Shown: positions 34,205-44,028 of the stretch, piece by piece
How the letters are laid out: each line of letters starts with the position of its first letter
How positions within the stretch are numbered: position 1 is the first letter of the stretch
Made by a program: the position numbers and the translations under genes
Notes under the pieces: generated by a model
Databases searched by the model: none
What the model was told of the DNA's origin: nothing
The model's input: the letters and a program-made list of their open reading frames with translations, nothing else
NCBI RefSeq assembly: GCF_963664415.1
Contig: NZ_OY761440.1
Location: 620,001-684,000 of the forward strand
Reading direction: 5' to 3'
DNA length: 64,000 nt
From: an uncultured Desulfobacter sp.
GTDB taxonomy: Bacteria; Desulfobacterota; Desulfobacteria; Desulfobacterales; Desulfobacteraceae

Positions 34205-34984
34205 CGATGAAGCAAGAAATTTCAGATGATCCAAAAGCGCTTGCTCCAGTCCGGTAATCAAATCGGAGGGAGGAATACCGCTTAACAAGACAGGTATGAC
34301 TTCCAGATCCAGGACAGCTGCAGCGGCGGCAGGAAAATTTAAATCATAGACCATGCCGGCCTGGAAAACTTTCATGCTGTTAAGCGTATTGACATAGCTT
34401 AAATCGTTCTGCCGGGTTTCAAGAAGTTCACGGGCTGCCGTTTCGGGTATTTTACCATCATCGTTCAGATCATGGGTAATAAAGCCGTGGCTTAAATCCG
34501 GATTCAAATAGTGGTCTTTCATTACACCAAAAATATCAATCTTGTCCGCATCCCTGAGCAACCGGGCCAGAAGATTCAAATCACGCCCATATTTTCCGGA
34601 AAGCCGGGGGCGGTTATGCAGGGCCACTGCCCTCAAAATCAACTGCCTGTCCGTAACGGGTAAATGGGAAAGAATCTTGCTTCGTACAATCTCCCGGCAA
34701 CCTAAGGCCGCATGATTTTTGGAAAGGGCATCGGAATAGGTGTGAAAAACAGCAAACTGAGGAAATCGTCCCATATCATGAACCATAGCAGCCGCACAGG
34801 CCCGGGCAGTTTTCGGTGCGTCAAGCCCAAGGGATACGCAAAGCATTTCCATGGCCCTGCAGACCCGGGCAGTGTGTTCCTGTTTGAGCACAAATGGGTA
34901 GGCATCTTTGGCCCTGTCCACAAAGGGTTTGGTATACGCATTAAACTGTTCTTCTATTTTTAACAAGTCTTCTCGGGTCATCAT
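34172..34984 (-). CDS. HD-domain phosphohydrolase
   Basis: 270 residues. The HD metal-site residues are seen as KQEHTARV (His), AMVHDMGRFP (HD), VALHNRP (His) and RDADKIDIF (Asp). No receiver, membrane or HD-GYP features. Such stand-alone proteins are usually nucleotide or small-phosphate hydrolases; the substrate is unknown. The final residues SNHGKHGMTRK are encoded inside the CCACGGAA repeat, so the natural C-terminus was probably replaced or extended when the repeat arrived. Confidence 0.85.
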   Translation of the reverse strand: MMTREDLLKIEEQFNAYTKPFVDRAKDAYPFVLKQEHTARVCRAMEMLCVSLGLDAPKTARACAAAMVHDMGRFPQFAVFHTYSDALSKNHAALGCREIVRSKILSHLPVTDRQLILRAVALHNRPRLSGKYGRDLNLLARLLRDADKIDIFGVMKDHYLNPDLSHGFITHDLNDDGKIPETAARELLETRQNDLSYVNTLNSMKVFQAGMVYDLNFPAAAAAVLDLEVIPVLLSGIPPSDLITGLEQALLDHLKFLASSNHGKHGMTRK

Positions 34985-35024
34985 GGCTCAAATTTTCCCA
35001 AACAGCGATAAAAGTTTGGCCGGT

Positions 35025-36155
35025 TTACCGGTCTGCCGTTGACGCGGCGGCCTCCTTTCCGACAAAACACATCATGATAATACCGCCAAGTACAAAAAAA
35101 ACAAAAGCGACAATCACCGGATCATGACTGGTTGGAAGAACATTGACATTGGTTTGGACCGCCACATTCTCAAGCCTGATGATCTCCCCAGCCTGTTTTA
35201 CATACTGCTGGGCCATGATCACGGTCTTTTTGAAGGGCCACAACGCATAAAGCGAGCCTGCCATCAGTCCGCCTAAAAAACCCATGGTGGCATTATAAAA
35301 CCGGGAAAGGACAAAACTAACCAGCCGGGCAAACAAAAGACCGCCGAAAACGACCCCCAAACCGAATATCCCCAGAAAAACGAATGTCTCCAAATGAAAA
35401 AATTTCAATTCGGAAATGGCTGAAATAACGTCAAAATAACTTCCCATTAAAATAAGTACCAGGGAACCGCTGACCCCCGGCAACACGGTTGCGGAAATGG
35501 CAAGGGCACCGCAAAGTGCAATATACAGATAATATCGGGAAGAGTATCCTTCGACTGTTGAACCCATTTTTCCGGATTCTGACACGGTATTTTGCCCTGT
35601 AGCTGAAGGGGACTGGACCTGGTAGGCCCTGGCAAGATGATCGGACTTAATCTTGATCTTATCATAGGGATTTACCATGGCTGATACCCACACGGTAAGA
35701 CCGATACCGGCCAAAAGACAAATCACGGCCCAAACATCAAAACGTCTGAGCATCTTTATCGGTATAATGATTGAAACCAAAATCAATCCGAAAAAAAGAG
35801 AATAGGTCACACTGAAATGGTGAAGTAAAAGATATTTCATCAGACTTGATAAGGCAAGAATGGCCGCGACGGTCCCGACAGCAAGTTTAAACAGAAACAA
35901 AAAGTCGGTTTCCTTGGAAAACAAATACACATTCTTAATCCCCGGGACCGGGTGTCTGAAACAATAAAAAACAAGTTCAAGGCATTTGAAAACAAAGGAT
36001 TTATTGATCTGGTTTAAAATTAAAAATACCCGTTCATATATTCCAAACACCAACAGAAAGGTCCCGCCGGAAACCCCCGGGATAATATTGGCAACGCCTA
36101 AGCAGAACCCCATAAGCAACTCTTTTATGGTTGCCGAAGTAGCAGAAGAAGACAT
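35025..36155 (-). CDS. DUF368 membrane protein, polyprenyl-phosphate transporter family (PopT-like)
   Basis: 376 residues, eight or more membrane helices. The family hallmark is two related half-repeats each with an N-terminal motif: ANIIPGVSGGTFLLV (about 22-36) and ATVLPGVSGSLVLIL (about 230-245), an inverted-repeat fold. DUF368 proteins have been shown in other bacteria to return undecaprenyl phosphate to the inner leaflet for cell-wall and polysaccharide synthesis, so that role is likely here. A hydrophilic Ser-rich loop (about 180-210) separates the halves. Downstream lies the HD gene; upstream is family A repeat copy 1. Confidence 0.88.
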   Translation of the reverse strand: MSSSATSATIKELLMGFCLGVANIIPGVSGGTFLLVFGIYERVFLILNQINKSFVFKCLELVFYCFRHPVPGIKNVYLFSKETDFLFLFKLAVGTVAAILALSSLMKYLLLHHFSVTYSLFFGLILVSIIIPIKMLRRFDVWAVICLLAGIGLTVWVSAMVNPYDKIKIKSDHLARAYQVQSPSATGQNTVSESGKMGSTVEGYSSRYYLYIALCGALAISATVLPGVSGSLVLILMGSYFDVISAISELKFFHLETFVFLGIFGLGVVFGGLLFARLVSFVLSRFYNATMGFLGGLMAGSLYALWPFKKTVIMAQQYVKQAGEIIRLENVAVQTNVNVLPTSHDPVIVAFVFFVLGGIIMMCFVGKEAAASTADR

Positions 36156-36227
36156 GAAAATTTTACCTCAATACATATTCAGGTGAATTGATCAGATAGC
36201 AGGTGTTAATAAAGCCTCAACAGGCCC

Positions 36228-36356
36228 CGTGTTTGGACGCAAGGTTGCCCAGATGCAAAGCGCAGAAAATTTTGTAACCGGAGCAACCTCATGGTTGTGA
36301 GTATTGCAAATTTTTCTGCAACGCCGCAGGTGGGTGACTTTGCGTTCAAACACTTA
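36228..36356. repeat. Dispersed large palindrome, family A copy 1
   Basis: A nearly complete inverted repeat about 130 bases long. GTGTTTGGACGCAAGGTT at the left pairs with inverted GTGTTTGAACGCAAAGTC at the right, and GCGCAGAAAATTTTG pairs with CAAATTTTTCTGCAACGC. It shares CAAATTTTTCTGCAACGCCGC with the copy at 54519-54661. It lies between the DUF368 gene and pcm, touching the pcm stop. Confidence 0.8.
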
Positions 36357-37010
36357 CGAGGGCCATCCGTGTTCGCCGATAAGCTTAACAAAACGGCAGC
36401 CCCCAAGATTTGCCGTTCTGATTCCGGTACTGGTTCTTTCAATACGTAAAAGCTCCTGGGAATGAAGGCCACCGACAGGGATGATCAGCCGCCCTCCCTC
36501 AACGAGCTGGTTCACTAAAGGTTCAGGAACCTGATTCCCCCCGGCTGTAACAATAATAGCATCAAAGGGGCTTTCGGCTTTCCAGCCCTGGGTGCCGTCG
36601 GAATAGCGGGTAACGATATTATGGTATTTCAGGTGGTCAAACAGTTTCCGGGTCCGCAGATAAAGGGTATTATTGCGTTCAATGGTATACACCTTGTAAA
36701 CAATCCGGGACAACACAGCAGCTTGGTAACCGGAACCCGTGCCGATCTCAAGGACACGCTCCTGACCTGTCAGGGTCATGCCTTGGGTCATTTCGGCGAT
36801 GATAAAAGGCTGAGAAATGGTCTGCCCCTCACCGATGGGCAGCGGGAAATCCCCATAGGCGCTGTCTACAAGCGCCTCACTGACAAAAAGATGGCGAGGC
36901 ACCTTGAGCATGGACTGAATCACCAGAGGATCAGTAATCCCTCTGGCAATGATCTGTTTTTCCACCATATCCCTGCGCCAGTGCGAAAATTTTGTAGATT
37001 CGTCGCTCAT
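36354..37010 (-). CDS. pcm: Protein-L-isoaspartate O-methyltransferase
   Basis: 218 residues with the family blocks VPRHLFVSE, YGDFPLPIGEGQTISQPFI, SAM site VLEIGTGSGYQAAVLS, YTIERN and FDAIIVTAGG, and the C-terminal FVKLIGEHGW. It repairs isoaspartyl residues in damaged proteins. The stop codon abuts the family A palindrome. It diverges from the RCK channel gene at 37151. Confidence 0.95.
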   Translation of the reverse strand: MSDESTKFSHWRRDMVEKQIIARGITDPLVIQSMLKVPRHLFVSEALVDSAYGDFPLPIGEGQTISQPFIIAEMTQGMTLTGQERVLEIGTGSGYQAAVLSRIVYKVYTIERNNTLYLRTRKLFDHLKYHNIVTRYSDGTQGWKAESPFDAIIVTAGGNQVPEPLVNQLVEGGRLIIPVGGLHSQELLRIERTSTGIRTANLGGCRFVKLIGEHGWPS

Positions 37011-37150
37011 GGCCTTTTAATACCAGTAACCACCAGGGCCGTCAAGCATTAGAAAACGAGTTTAAAGCCTGTAATCAGAGCCATTGTGGTAATTAGCCTC
37101 CTTGCATCTTTCCCTTGCATTTGCCCGTAAGTAAAAGTAAATAAAATGCC

Positions 37151-38152
37151 ATGGATAAAACGTCAAAAATGAAGATAACCGTATTTATCGCGGTTCTGTT
37201 TTTTATACTCGGTACAAGCGGGTACATGGCCATTGAAGGCTGGGGGCTTTTGGATTCGGCATACATGACGGCCATAACCTTGAGCACGGTGGGCTTTCTT
37301 GAGGTCCACGACATGTCTGACGGTGGACGACTATTCACTATCTTTCTGATATTTACGGGCGTAGGATATTTTCTATATCTAGGCGGCGTTTTCATCAGTT
37401 CGGTGGTGGATGGTGAAATTAAAAGCATGTTGGGGAGGCAGCGTTTGAACAGCAAAATAAAAAAAATGAACGATCATTACATTGTTTGCGGGTACGGTCG
37501 CATCGGCAGAGTTCTGTGTAAATTCGTTGCAGAAGATACCCGAGACATTGTCGTGGTGGAACAGAGTGAAGAACTCAAAGAAATCCTGGAAAAGGATAAA
37601 ATTCATTATATTATCGGGGATGCCAGCAATGAGGACGTTCTGGAAAAAGCTGGAATTAAACGGGCAAAGGCGCTGGTGGCAGCCCTTGCAACGGATACGG
37701 AAAATGTGTTCCTGGTGCTCACAGCCAGACAGCTTAATCCAGACATCTATATTATGGCCCGGGCATCGAACCCCATGGTGAGAAAAAAACTATATGTGGC
37801 CGGTGCCACCCAGGTGGAATCCCCCTATGATATCGGTGGGGTCTCCATGGGGTTGAAATTATTACGCCCCACGGTTTCCAATTTTCTGAGCACAGCACTG
37901 TCCCGGGAAAGCGATGCCATACAAATTGAAGAGGCCTTTGTGCCGGAGACATCAAGTTATGCAGGGAAACCGCTGAAAGATTCGGGTATTCGGCAAAATT
38001 ACAACCTGATCATTATCGCCATTAAAGAAAAATCAGGTCACATGGAGTTTGCCCCCCATTTTGAAACGATTATCCATCCCCGTGACACATTGATTGTGAT
38101 GGGAAAAACCGAAGACTTGAAGGCATTCAGACATGCCCTCGGTAATATGTAA
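37151..38152 (+). CDS. Two-helix potassium channel with RCK (TrkA-N/TrkA-C) domain
   Basis: 333 residues. Two membrane helices (about 8-28 and 60-80) flank the pore loop, whose filter reads TLSTVGFLEV; the more familiar filter is TVGYG or TVGFG, but TVGF-x-E occurs in proteobacterial homologues. A cytosolic TrkA-N Rossmann domain follows (HYIVCGYGRIGRVLC, then VVVEQSEE and IIGDASNEDVLEKAGI), and a TrkA-C domain (about 245-330, SYAGKPLKDSGI, DTLIVMGK). It is a ligand-gated K+ channel of the MthK type. A single gene convergent with the cyclo-ligase gene. Confidence 0.9.
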   Translation: MDKTSKMKITVFIAVLFFILGTSGYMAIEGWGLLDSAYMTAITLSTVGFLEVHDMSDGGRLFTIFLIFTGVGYFLYLGGVFISSVVDGEIKSMLGRQRLNSKIKKMNDHYIVCGYGRIGRVLCKFVAEDTRDIVVVEQSEELKEILEKDKIHYIIGDASNEDVLEKAGIKRAKALVAALATDTENVFLVLTARQLNPDIYIMARASNPMVRKKLYVAGATQVESPYDIGGVSMGLKLLRPTVSNFLSTALSRESDAIQIEEAFVPETSSYAGKPLKDSGIRQNYNLIIIAIKEKSGHMEFAPHFETIIHPRDTLIVMGKTEDLKAFRHALGNM

Positions 38153-38230
38153 GGACTCGCAAAAAAACTGGGGCAAACAATGTGGTGCTTATTCTTTCCG
38201 AGTCCCTTTAAGCTCTGCCTTTCCGTATTA

Positions 38231-38818
38231 CTAAATCTTATAAATGACCCGGGTATCGGTAATAATAATATCTACCGTATATTTTCTTGATTCCATCTGA
38301 ATCTGGTCAACAATTTGCTCTTCATAAGCCAAAGCGACCTTGCGGCATGTTTCCGGTAACTTTGTAATCAACTTTGAATAGTAGTTGTTCCCGAACCCCA
38401 TACGTCCACCCTTGTCATCAAAGGCCAGACCAGGGATAATGGCAATATCGACATCGTCCAGGGCTATTTTCTTGCATCGTTCAGGATTAGGCTCCAGCAT
38501 GTCATGGGCGTTGGAAACCAGATCCTTGTCAAAGTTACTAATTTTATACAAAAGAAAAGTATTTTTAACATCCGTAAACACCGGAAGAATAATGCTTTTT
38601 TCGATTTCCATTGCTTTCCGGATGATTTTTTCAGTAGGAATTTCTTTACTCCCGGGTGGGTACAGGAACACCTGATGGGATTCTAAAAAATTTGCAAATT
38701 CAAACAATTTATTCTCAATAATATCGTATTTCTCGTCAATCTGTTCCGGGGACAAGGAGTTCATACGCTCAGCCACTTGGCTTAACACACTGTTTTTAGC
38801 ACTTTTCGCTTCATCCAT
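38231..38818 (-). CDS. 5-formyltetrahydrofolate cyclo-ligase family protein
   Basis: 195 residues. The ATP/folate-site signature near the C-terminus is seen as GLAFDDKGGRMGFGNNYYSKLI (read in two parts), with IIPGLAFD before it and VDIIITDTRVIY at the end. An N-terminal helical region precedes a Rossmann-like domain with FLYPPGSKEIPTEKII. It converts 5-formyl-THF to methenyl-THF. The G-x-G-x-G-YYD motif is here RMGFGNNYY, slightly divergent. Confidence 0.87.
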   Translation of the reverse strand: MDEAKSAKNSVLSQVAERMNSLSPEQIDEKYDIIENKLFEFANFLESHQVFLYPPGSKEIPTEKIIRKAMEIEKSIILPVFTDVKNTFLLYKISNFDKDLVSNAHDMLEPNPERCKKIALDDVDIAIIPGLAFDDKGGRMGFGNNYYSKLITKLPETCRKVALAYEEQIVDQIQMESRKYTVDIIITDTRVIYKI

Positions 38819-38998
38819 AATCGTTTCCTTAGATTATTACACAATAAATTTTTTGAGAAATATTAAACACTGTCCGGCAATTGTCAACCGGCAATAATCA
38901 TTGACTGTTTACATGGCCCGTGTTATCTGAATATAATTGTGAAAATATTATAACCAGCCACCCTTCAACCCTATAATCATGCAGGACAAAAATCAAAA

Positions 38999-40279
38999 AT
39001 GCTTGATCTAAAATTGATTAAAAACGACCTGGATACTGTTGTCCAGGGCATGAAAAAACGCCGGGCAAACATTGACTTTTCCCCATTTCTCGAAAATGAG
39101 GAAAAAAGGAAAGCCCTCTTAATTGATATTGAAGAGTTACGCCATCTAAGAAATACTGTTTCCGATGAAATAGCCAAAATGAAGAAATCCGGCCAGGACG
39201 CCCAGCCAAGCATAGATAAAATGAAAGGCGTTTCTGAACAAATTAAGGAAATGGACAAAACACTCAATCACCTGGAGGCCTGGATCAAGGCTTTTCTTAT
39301 TAATATTCCTAATCTACCCCATGAAGATGTCCCCATGGGAAAGGATGATACTGAAAATCGACATGAAAAGACATGGGGTTCTCCTCAATCCTTTGATTTT
39401 CAAATCAAGGATCATGCTGACATTGCCGAAGACTTGGGGATTCTCAATCTTAAGTGTGCAGCAAAACTTGCCGGTTCCAGATTTCCTTTGTACATAGGCG
39501 CAGGCGCTCGCCTGGAGCGGGCCTTAATTAATTTCATGCTGGACATTCACATCACAGAGCACGGGTATACGGAAGTGTTACCGCCGTTTATCGTAAATAA
39601 AGAGACCATGACCGGCACGGGCCAGTTACCTAAATTTGAAGAAGATCTGTTTAAACTTGAGGGCTGGGATTACTACCTGATTCCCACATCAGAAGTACCC
39701 ATGACCAACATCCCGGCCGGAGAAATCCTGGAGGAATCCAAGTTACCCTTAAAATTCACGGCATTTACGCCCTGTTTCAGGTCCGAAGCAGGCTCCTACG
39801 GCAAAGATACCAAAGGACTGATCCGACAGCACCAGTTCAACAAAGTGGAAATGGTGAAAATCACCTCTCCTGAAACCTCATTCGATGAGCTTGAATCATT
39901 ACTGGCCAATGCCGAAGATATTCTCCAGCGCCTGGAACTGCCCTACCAAGTGGTGACCCTGTGCACCGGGGATTTGGGATTTTCCGCCACCAAAACCTAT
40001 GACATTGAAGTTTGGATGCCCGGCCAGGATAAATACAGAGAGATCTCCTCATGTTCAAACTGCATTGATTTCCAGGCCAGACGGGCAAATATCCGATTCC
40101 GACGGGAAAATGTCAAAAAACCTGAATTCTGCCATACCCTGAACGGGTCCGGACTGGCCGTGGGCAGAACATTTGCAGCAATTCTTGAAAACTATCAAAT
40201 GAAAGACGGAACCGTCAAAGTGCCCAAGGCGCTGGTACCGTACATGGGAGGCTTAGAAGTAATTGAACACGAATCTTGA
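38999..40279 (+). CDS. serS: Seryl-tRNA synthetase
   Basis: 426 residues. N-terminal long antiparallel coiled coil (about 1-105) that grips tRNA-Ser, then the class II core with TSEVPMTN, motif 2 FRSEAGSYGKDTKGLIRQHQFNKVEM (read in parts) and motif 3 NGSGLAVGRTFAAILEN. Standard length. It is the first gene of a run serS-thrC-LysM-TPR with overlaps or tiny gaps. Confidence 0.97.
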   Translation: MLDLKLIKNDLDTVVQGMKKRRANIDFSPFLENEEKRKALLIDIEELRHLRNTVSDEIAKMKKSGQDAQPSIDKMKGVSEQIKEMDKTLNHLEAWIKAFLINIPNLPHEDVPMGKDDTENRHEKTWGSPQSFDFQIKDHADIAEDLGILNLKCAAKLAGSRFPLYIGAGARLERALINFMLDIHITEHGYTEVLPPFIVNKETMTGTGQLPKFEEDLFKLEGWDYYLIPTSEVPMTNIPAGEILEESKLPLKFTAFTPCFRSEAGSYGKDTKGLIRQHQFNKVEMVKITSPETSFDELESLLANAEDILQRLELPYQVVTLCTGDLGFSATKTYDIEVWMPGQDKYREISSCSNCIDFQARRANIRFRRENVKKPEFCHTLNGSGLAVGRTFAAILENYQMKDGTVKVPKALVPYMGGLEVIEHES

Positions 40280-41762
40280 TCTGTTTCCAGAAGATATCAG
40301 ACCGAATATCATCCCCTCGCCCAAGGGGGAGATGTACTATAAATGCCTTGGCTGCGGTGCAGAATACGGCATTGAAGAGCTTTTATACGTGTGTCCTGCG
40401 TGTAACCAGGTTCTACTGATCCACGACCGAAATAAAGACCGGCTTAAAGACGTTTCAGGCGAAACCTGGCAGAAAATCTTTGATTACCGCAAAATGCTTA
40501 AAATCCCGGCCCTTAAAGGAATTTACCGGTATCACGAATTCATCGGCCCCAGCATCCCCCTTGAGTCCATCATCTATCTGGGTGAAGGGCACACACCAAT
40601 GGTGGAAGCCAACGCCGGGCTCCAGGAAAAAACCGGGGTAAAGTTCTATTACAAAAACGATGGCCAAAACCCGTCAGCCTCTTTTAAAGACAGGGGCATG
40701 GCCTCGGCCCTGTCCAGCATTAAATTTCTCATTGACCAGGGATTGGTATCCGAGGTGATATCGGTCTGTGCCTCCACTGGCGATACCTCGGCATCGGCTG
40801 CCCTTTATGCCTCTTATCTAGGGTCCCAAGTAAAATCGGCCGTACTTTTGCCCCATAAAAAGGTCACATCCGCCCAGCTGGCCCAGCCCCTGGGAAGCGG
40901 TGCCAGGGTATTTGAAATCCCAGGGGTTTTTGATGACTGCATGAAAGTTGTGGAGCACCTTTCATCAAGTTATCCCGTTGCACTGCTCAACTCCAAAAAC
41001 GCCTGGCGGATACTTGGCCAGGAGTCCTACTCATATGAAATTGCCCAGGACTTTGACTGGGATATGGACAAAAAAGTGGTCATGGTACCCATCGGCAATG
41101 CCGGCAATATTTCAGCGGTCATGAATGGGTTCTTAAAATTTTATAACACCGGTATTATCGATAAACTGCCAAAAATCATCGGGGTTCAGTCCGAACATGC
41201 AGATCCGGTATACAAATACTACCTTGAACCCGATGAGGGCAAACGTGAATTTAAACCGGTTCAAACCCAGCCAAGCGTCGCCCAGGCAGCCATGATCGGA
41301 AATCCCGTATCCATGCCGCGGGTGATTCAGATTGCCCGGGAATATGATGCGGCCAGCGGACACAGAAATGTTTTTGTGGTCCAGGTAAAAGAGCAACAAA
41401 TAATGGACTGGCAGCTGACAGCCAACCAGAACGGGCATATTACCTGCACTCAGGGTGGCGAGTGTCTTGCGGGAATGGTCCAGGCAAAGGCATTAAACCT
41501 TGTGAATGACAACGAAACCGTAATTCTGGATGCCACGGCACATGCCATCAAATTCTCAGGATTCCAGGACCTGTATTTTAAAGGTGAATTGTCTGACGCC
41601 TACGGCATTTCATCTGACAGCCGTTTTATTAATTTACCGGATTTTGTCTCACCTGACGACCCGGACTTGGTCCCGTCCCAGGAAAATCCCCTTGGGTCCT
41701 CCCAATTTGAGAAATTCGTAAAGGATGTATCCAAAAAAATCGCCACCCGTTTAGGACTTTAA
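40263..41762 (+). CDS. thrC: Threonine synthase
   Basis: 499 residues. TTG start inside the last codons of serS (17-base overlap), with GGAGG 12 bases upstream; the alternative ATG at 40333 would lose a conserved leader before the zinc ribbon. N-terminal Zn-ribbon (CLGCGAEYG, CPACNQ), then the fold-II PLP enzyme: SASFKDRGM holds the PLP Lys, and SVCASTGDTSASAALYASY and PIGNAGNISAVMNGF bind PLP phosphate. It converts O-phosphohomoserine to threonine. Confidence 0.93.
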   Translation: MNTNLDLFPEDIRPNIIPSPKGEMYYKCLGCGAEYGIEELLYVCPACNQVLLIHDRNKDRLKDVSGETWQKIFDYRKMLKIPALKGIYRYHEFIGPSIPLESIIYLGEGHTPMVEANAGLQEKTGVKFYYKNDGQNPSASFKDRGMASALSSIKFLIDQGLVSEVISVCASTGDTSASAALYASYLGSQVKSAVLLPHKKVTSAQLAQPLGSGARVFEIPGVFDDCMKVVEHLSSSYPVALLNSKNAWRILGQESYSYEIAQDFDWDMDKKVVMVPIGNAGNISAVMNGFLKFYNTGIIDKLPKIIGVQSEHADPVYKYYLEPDEGKREFKPVQTQPSVAQAAMIGNPVSMPRVIQIAREYDAASGHRNVFVVQVKEQQIMDWQLTANQNGHITCTQGGECLAGMVQAKALNLVNDNETVILDATAHAIKFSGFQDLYFKGELSDAYGISSDSRFINLPDFVSPDDPDLVPSQENPLGSSQFEKFVKDVSKKIATRLGL

Positions 41763-41765
41763 TTT

Positions 41766-43259
41766 ATGTCTTTTTTCCGGGCCGCCATAACAAGAGGTGT
41801 TATTATCCCGGTGATACTGGTTTTCACCCCTTGTGCCGCTTTTTCAGCAGCCGGGGTGAAAACCAGTTTTAAAAAATATTCCCTTTTCACCTACGATAAC
41901 CGAACTTACCTGTGTGAACCCTACCTGGTTCAAGAAAATGAATGGCTGTATAAAATTTTTCGCCAGAAAGGAGAAATATCCGCATCGGATTTTCCACTGT
42001 TCTTAAAAATCTTTAAACACATCAATCCCAGAATTGACAATATTGATGCCATCTCTCCCGGCAGCCGGGTCATGATCCCCCTTAAACAAGTGGATAAAAA
42101 TGCGTACGAACAGACCGACAACGGCACTGTAGAGGTACCCATGCTGGCGTTCTCAGCCCAAATGACGACCGATAATTTATCCCGGCACACCCATACACAC
42201 AAGGTCAAAGCCGGAGACACCATATCAGGACTGCTTTCCAAAGAATTTTTAATATCTGCTGGAACTGTATCCAAGACGGGTGAGCAAGCGGTGCTTCATC
42301 TGAATCCGGACATTAAAGACATTAATCATATCTACCAGGGCGCAAACATCGTAATCCCGGATCCTTCAATCCTTTCCCAGCCCTGGTTCAGCACTTTCGT
42401 TACCATGGGAAAAGAAGATACGCCTATTGCAGAGGTCACCCCTGAAAAAGATCGAAAAGAGCCACTTAAGTCAAAACCCATCTCTATGGCTGAATTGGCA
42501 CACCTGAAACGCTACACCCAGCTTATCCAAGGGCACCTTATGCACCAGGGCAAATTGTTTTTCCCACCCGGTAATCTTGACGCCTCGCCGAATTTCATTG
42601 ATTTGTCAAAAACACCGGTCATCAATGACGACACCGGCAAGAAAACCGTGCTGCTCGGGACTGATGTCACTGAAGCCTCTTTGGACCCTGATCTTATTTC
42701 CGCCATGAAAGCCTATTGGAAAAATCTGGAATTTAAAAAATGCAGTGAAGTCCTCAACCTCAGCGCAGTGCGTTACGCACAGACCATGAAAGACATTCCT
42801 AAATCCCAGGAATCATTGATCCGTATCCTTCTGGCCAACACGCCCTACACCTATACCCCCCAGGTATCGTTCCCCGTATCTTTTAACAAAGTAAAGATGA
42901 CGGTCTCTTTGGGCAGGATCACCCATGAGCATGTCCCAGATATTTTAATCAATTTGGGAAACGTTTACGGCAGTGCTCTTGAACGCCTTAAAAACCAGGG
43001 ATACCGGATACTGAACCTGCCGCCGGATTTCACCTTTGAAAAAACTTGTATCCGCCTTTTTTCCCAACTTGGATATCAAGTATGGAAAAATCCATCGTTC
43101 AACGTTGATCGAAAAGTAAAAAGTATTCTGGGGGTTTACGCAGAAAAAGGTATGGATAAACTTTTTTTGACCAGAACGCCTCTTTTCAAAAGTGCCACAA
43201 CCTTTCTGAAAAATGAAAAAATTAATGTGATTATGTTAGACAAGGAGCCGGCCCAATGA
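41766..43259 (+). CDS. LysM-domain exported protein
   Basis: 497 residues. Signal sequence (about 10-30, VIPVILVFTPCAAFSA). A first region is LysM-like (CEPYLVQENEWLYKIFRQKG, INPRIDNIDAISPGSRVMIP). A clear second LysM repeat (about 138-200) is THKVKAGDTISGLLSKEF ... HLNPDIKDINHIYQGANIVIPD. A C-terminal domain of about 250 residues is not recognised. It probably binds peptidoglycan in the periplasm. It starts three bases after thrC and overlaps the next gene by four (ATGA), so these are one operon; no functional link to threonine synthesis is evident. Confidence 0.8.
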   Translation: MSFFRAAITRGVIIPVILVFTPCAAFSAAGVKTSFKKYSLFTYDNRTYLCEPYLVQENEWLYKIFRQKGEISASDFPLFLKIFKHINPRIDNIDAISPGSRVMIPLKQVDKNAYEQTDNGTVEVPMLAFSAQMTTDNLSRHTHTHKVKAGDTISGLLSKEFLISAGTVSKTGEQAVLHLNPDIKDINHIYQGANIVIPDPSILSQPWFSTFVTMGKEDTPIAEVTPEKDRKEPLKSKPISMAELAHLKRYTQLIQGHLMHQGKLFFPPGNLDASPNFIDLSKTPVINDDTGKKTVLLGTDVTEASLDPDLISAMKAYWKNLEFKKCSEVLNLSAVRYAQTMKDIPKSQESLIRILLANTPYTYTPQVSFPVSFNKVKMTVSLGRITHEHVPDILINLGNVYGSALERLKNQGYRILNLPPDFTFEKTCIRLFSQLGYQVWKNPSFNVDRKVKSILGVYAEKGMDKLFLTRTPLFKSATTFLKNEKINVIMLDKEPAQ

Positions 43260-44011
43260 AAACAAAATTATTTATCCTAATCTGTATCTGTGCCGTCACG
43301 GCATCCTGCACCACAACAGTACAAACCCAGAAACAAAACAAAATCGCCCAGGCCATTAAAAAAGAGGGTGATGTGTTCCAGGTTCAGGGAAATTATACAG
43401 CGGCATTGAACAAACTGCTTGAAGCAGAAAAAATGGCCCCGGATGATCCATATATTCAAAACAGCCTGGGCCTGGCTTACATGGGAAAAGAAAGAGATGA
43501 TATGGCCATTAAGGCCTTTGACAAAGCATTGTCAATCAAGCCCGATTATACCGAGGCCATGAACAATCTTGGTGCAGCCTACCTTCGGGATGAAAAATTT
43601 GATACTGCCATTAAGACATTCAACAAGGTTCTTGAAGATATTACCTACCCCACCCCCCATTACCCCTTGGCCAATATTGGCTGGGCACAACTGGCACAGA
43701 ATAACTACGCTGTTGCCCAAAAATATTTCTTCAAAGCATTAAGGGAAGTGCCGGGATTTATTCCAGCCATCCATGGCCTTGCCCAGCTATACATGCAAAC
43801 AGGACAGACAGACAGGGCTGTGGCTTATCTGGAAAAACATATAAAAAGAGCCCCGGAGACAACCATATTCCATAAAGACCTTGCCCAGGCATATGAAGCA
43901 TGTGGCAAGACCCGGCAGGCCATCAAAGCCTGGCAGGTGACCAAGCAGTTGGCCCCTGAACATTCAAGTCTTTACTACAAGGCAGAACAGCGTCTGCTTG
44001 AACTGCAATAA
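43256..44011 (+). CDS. TPR lipoprotein, PilF/PilW-like
   Basis: 251 residues. Lipoprotein signal with lipobox TASC (Cys18), then five to six tetratricopeptide repeats (for example GDVFQVQGNYTAALNKLLEA, NSLGLAYMGKERDDMAIKAF, NLGAAYLRDEKFDTAIKTF). The size and layout match PilF/PilW, the outer-membrane pilotin for the type IV pilus secretin. The pilQ secretin gene lies 1.8 kb away on the other strand, which supports this, but TPR lipoproteins of other function look alike. Confidence 0.8.
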   Translation: MKTKLFILICICAVTASCTTTVQTQKQNKIAQAIKKEGDVFQVQGNYTAALNKLLEAEKMAPDDPYIQNSLGLAYMGKERDDMAIKAFDKALSIKPDYTEAMNNLGAAYLRDEKFDTAIKTFNKVLEDITYPTPHYPLANIGWAQLAQNNYAVAQKYFFKALREVPGFIPAIHGLAQLYMQTGQTDRAVAYLEKHIKRAPETTIFHKDLAQAYEACGKTRQAIKAWQVTKQLAPEHSSLYYKAEQRLLELQ

Positions 44012-44028
44012 AAGCCATTTGGCATTAT

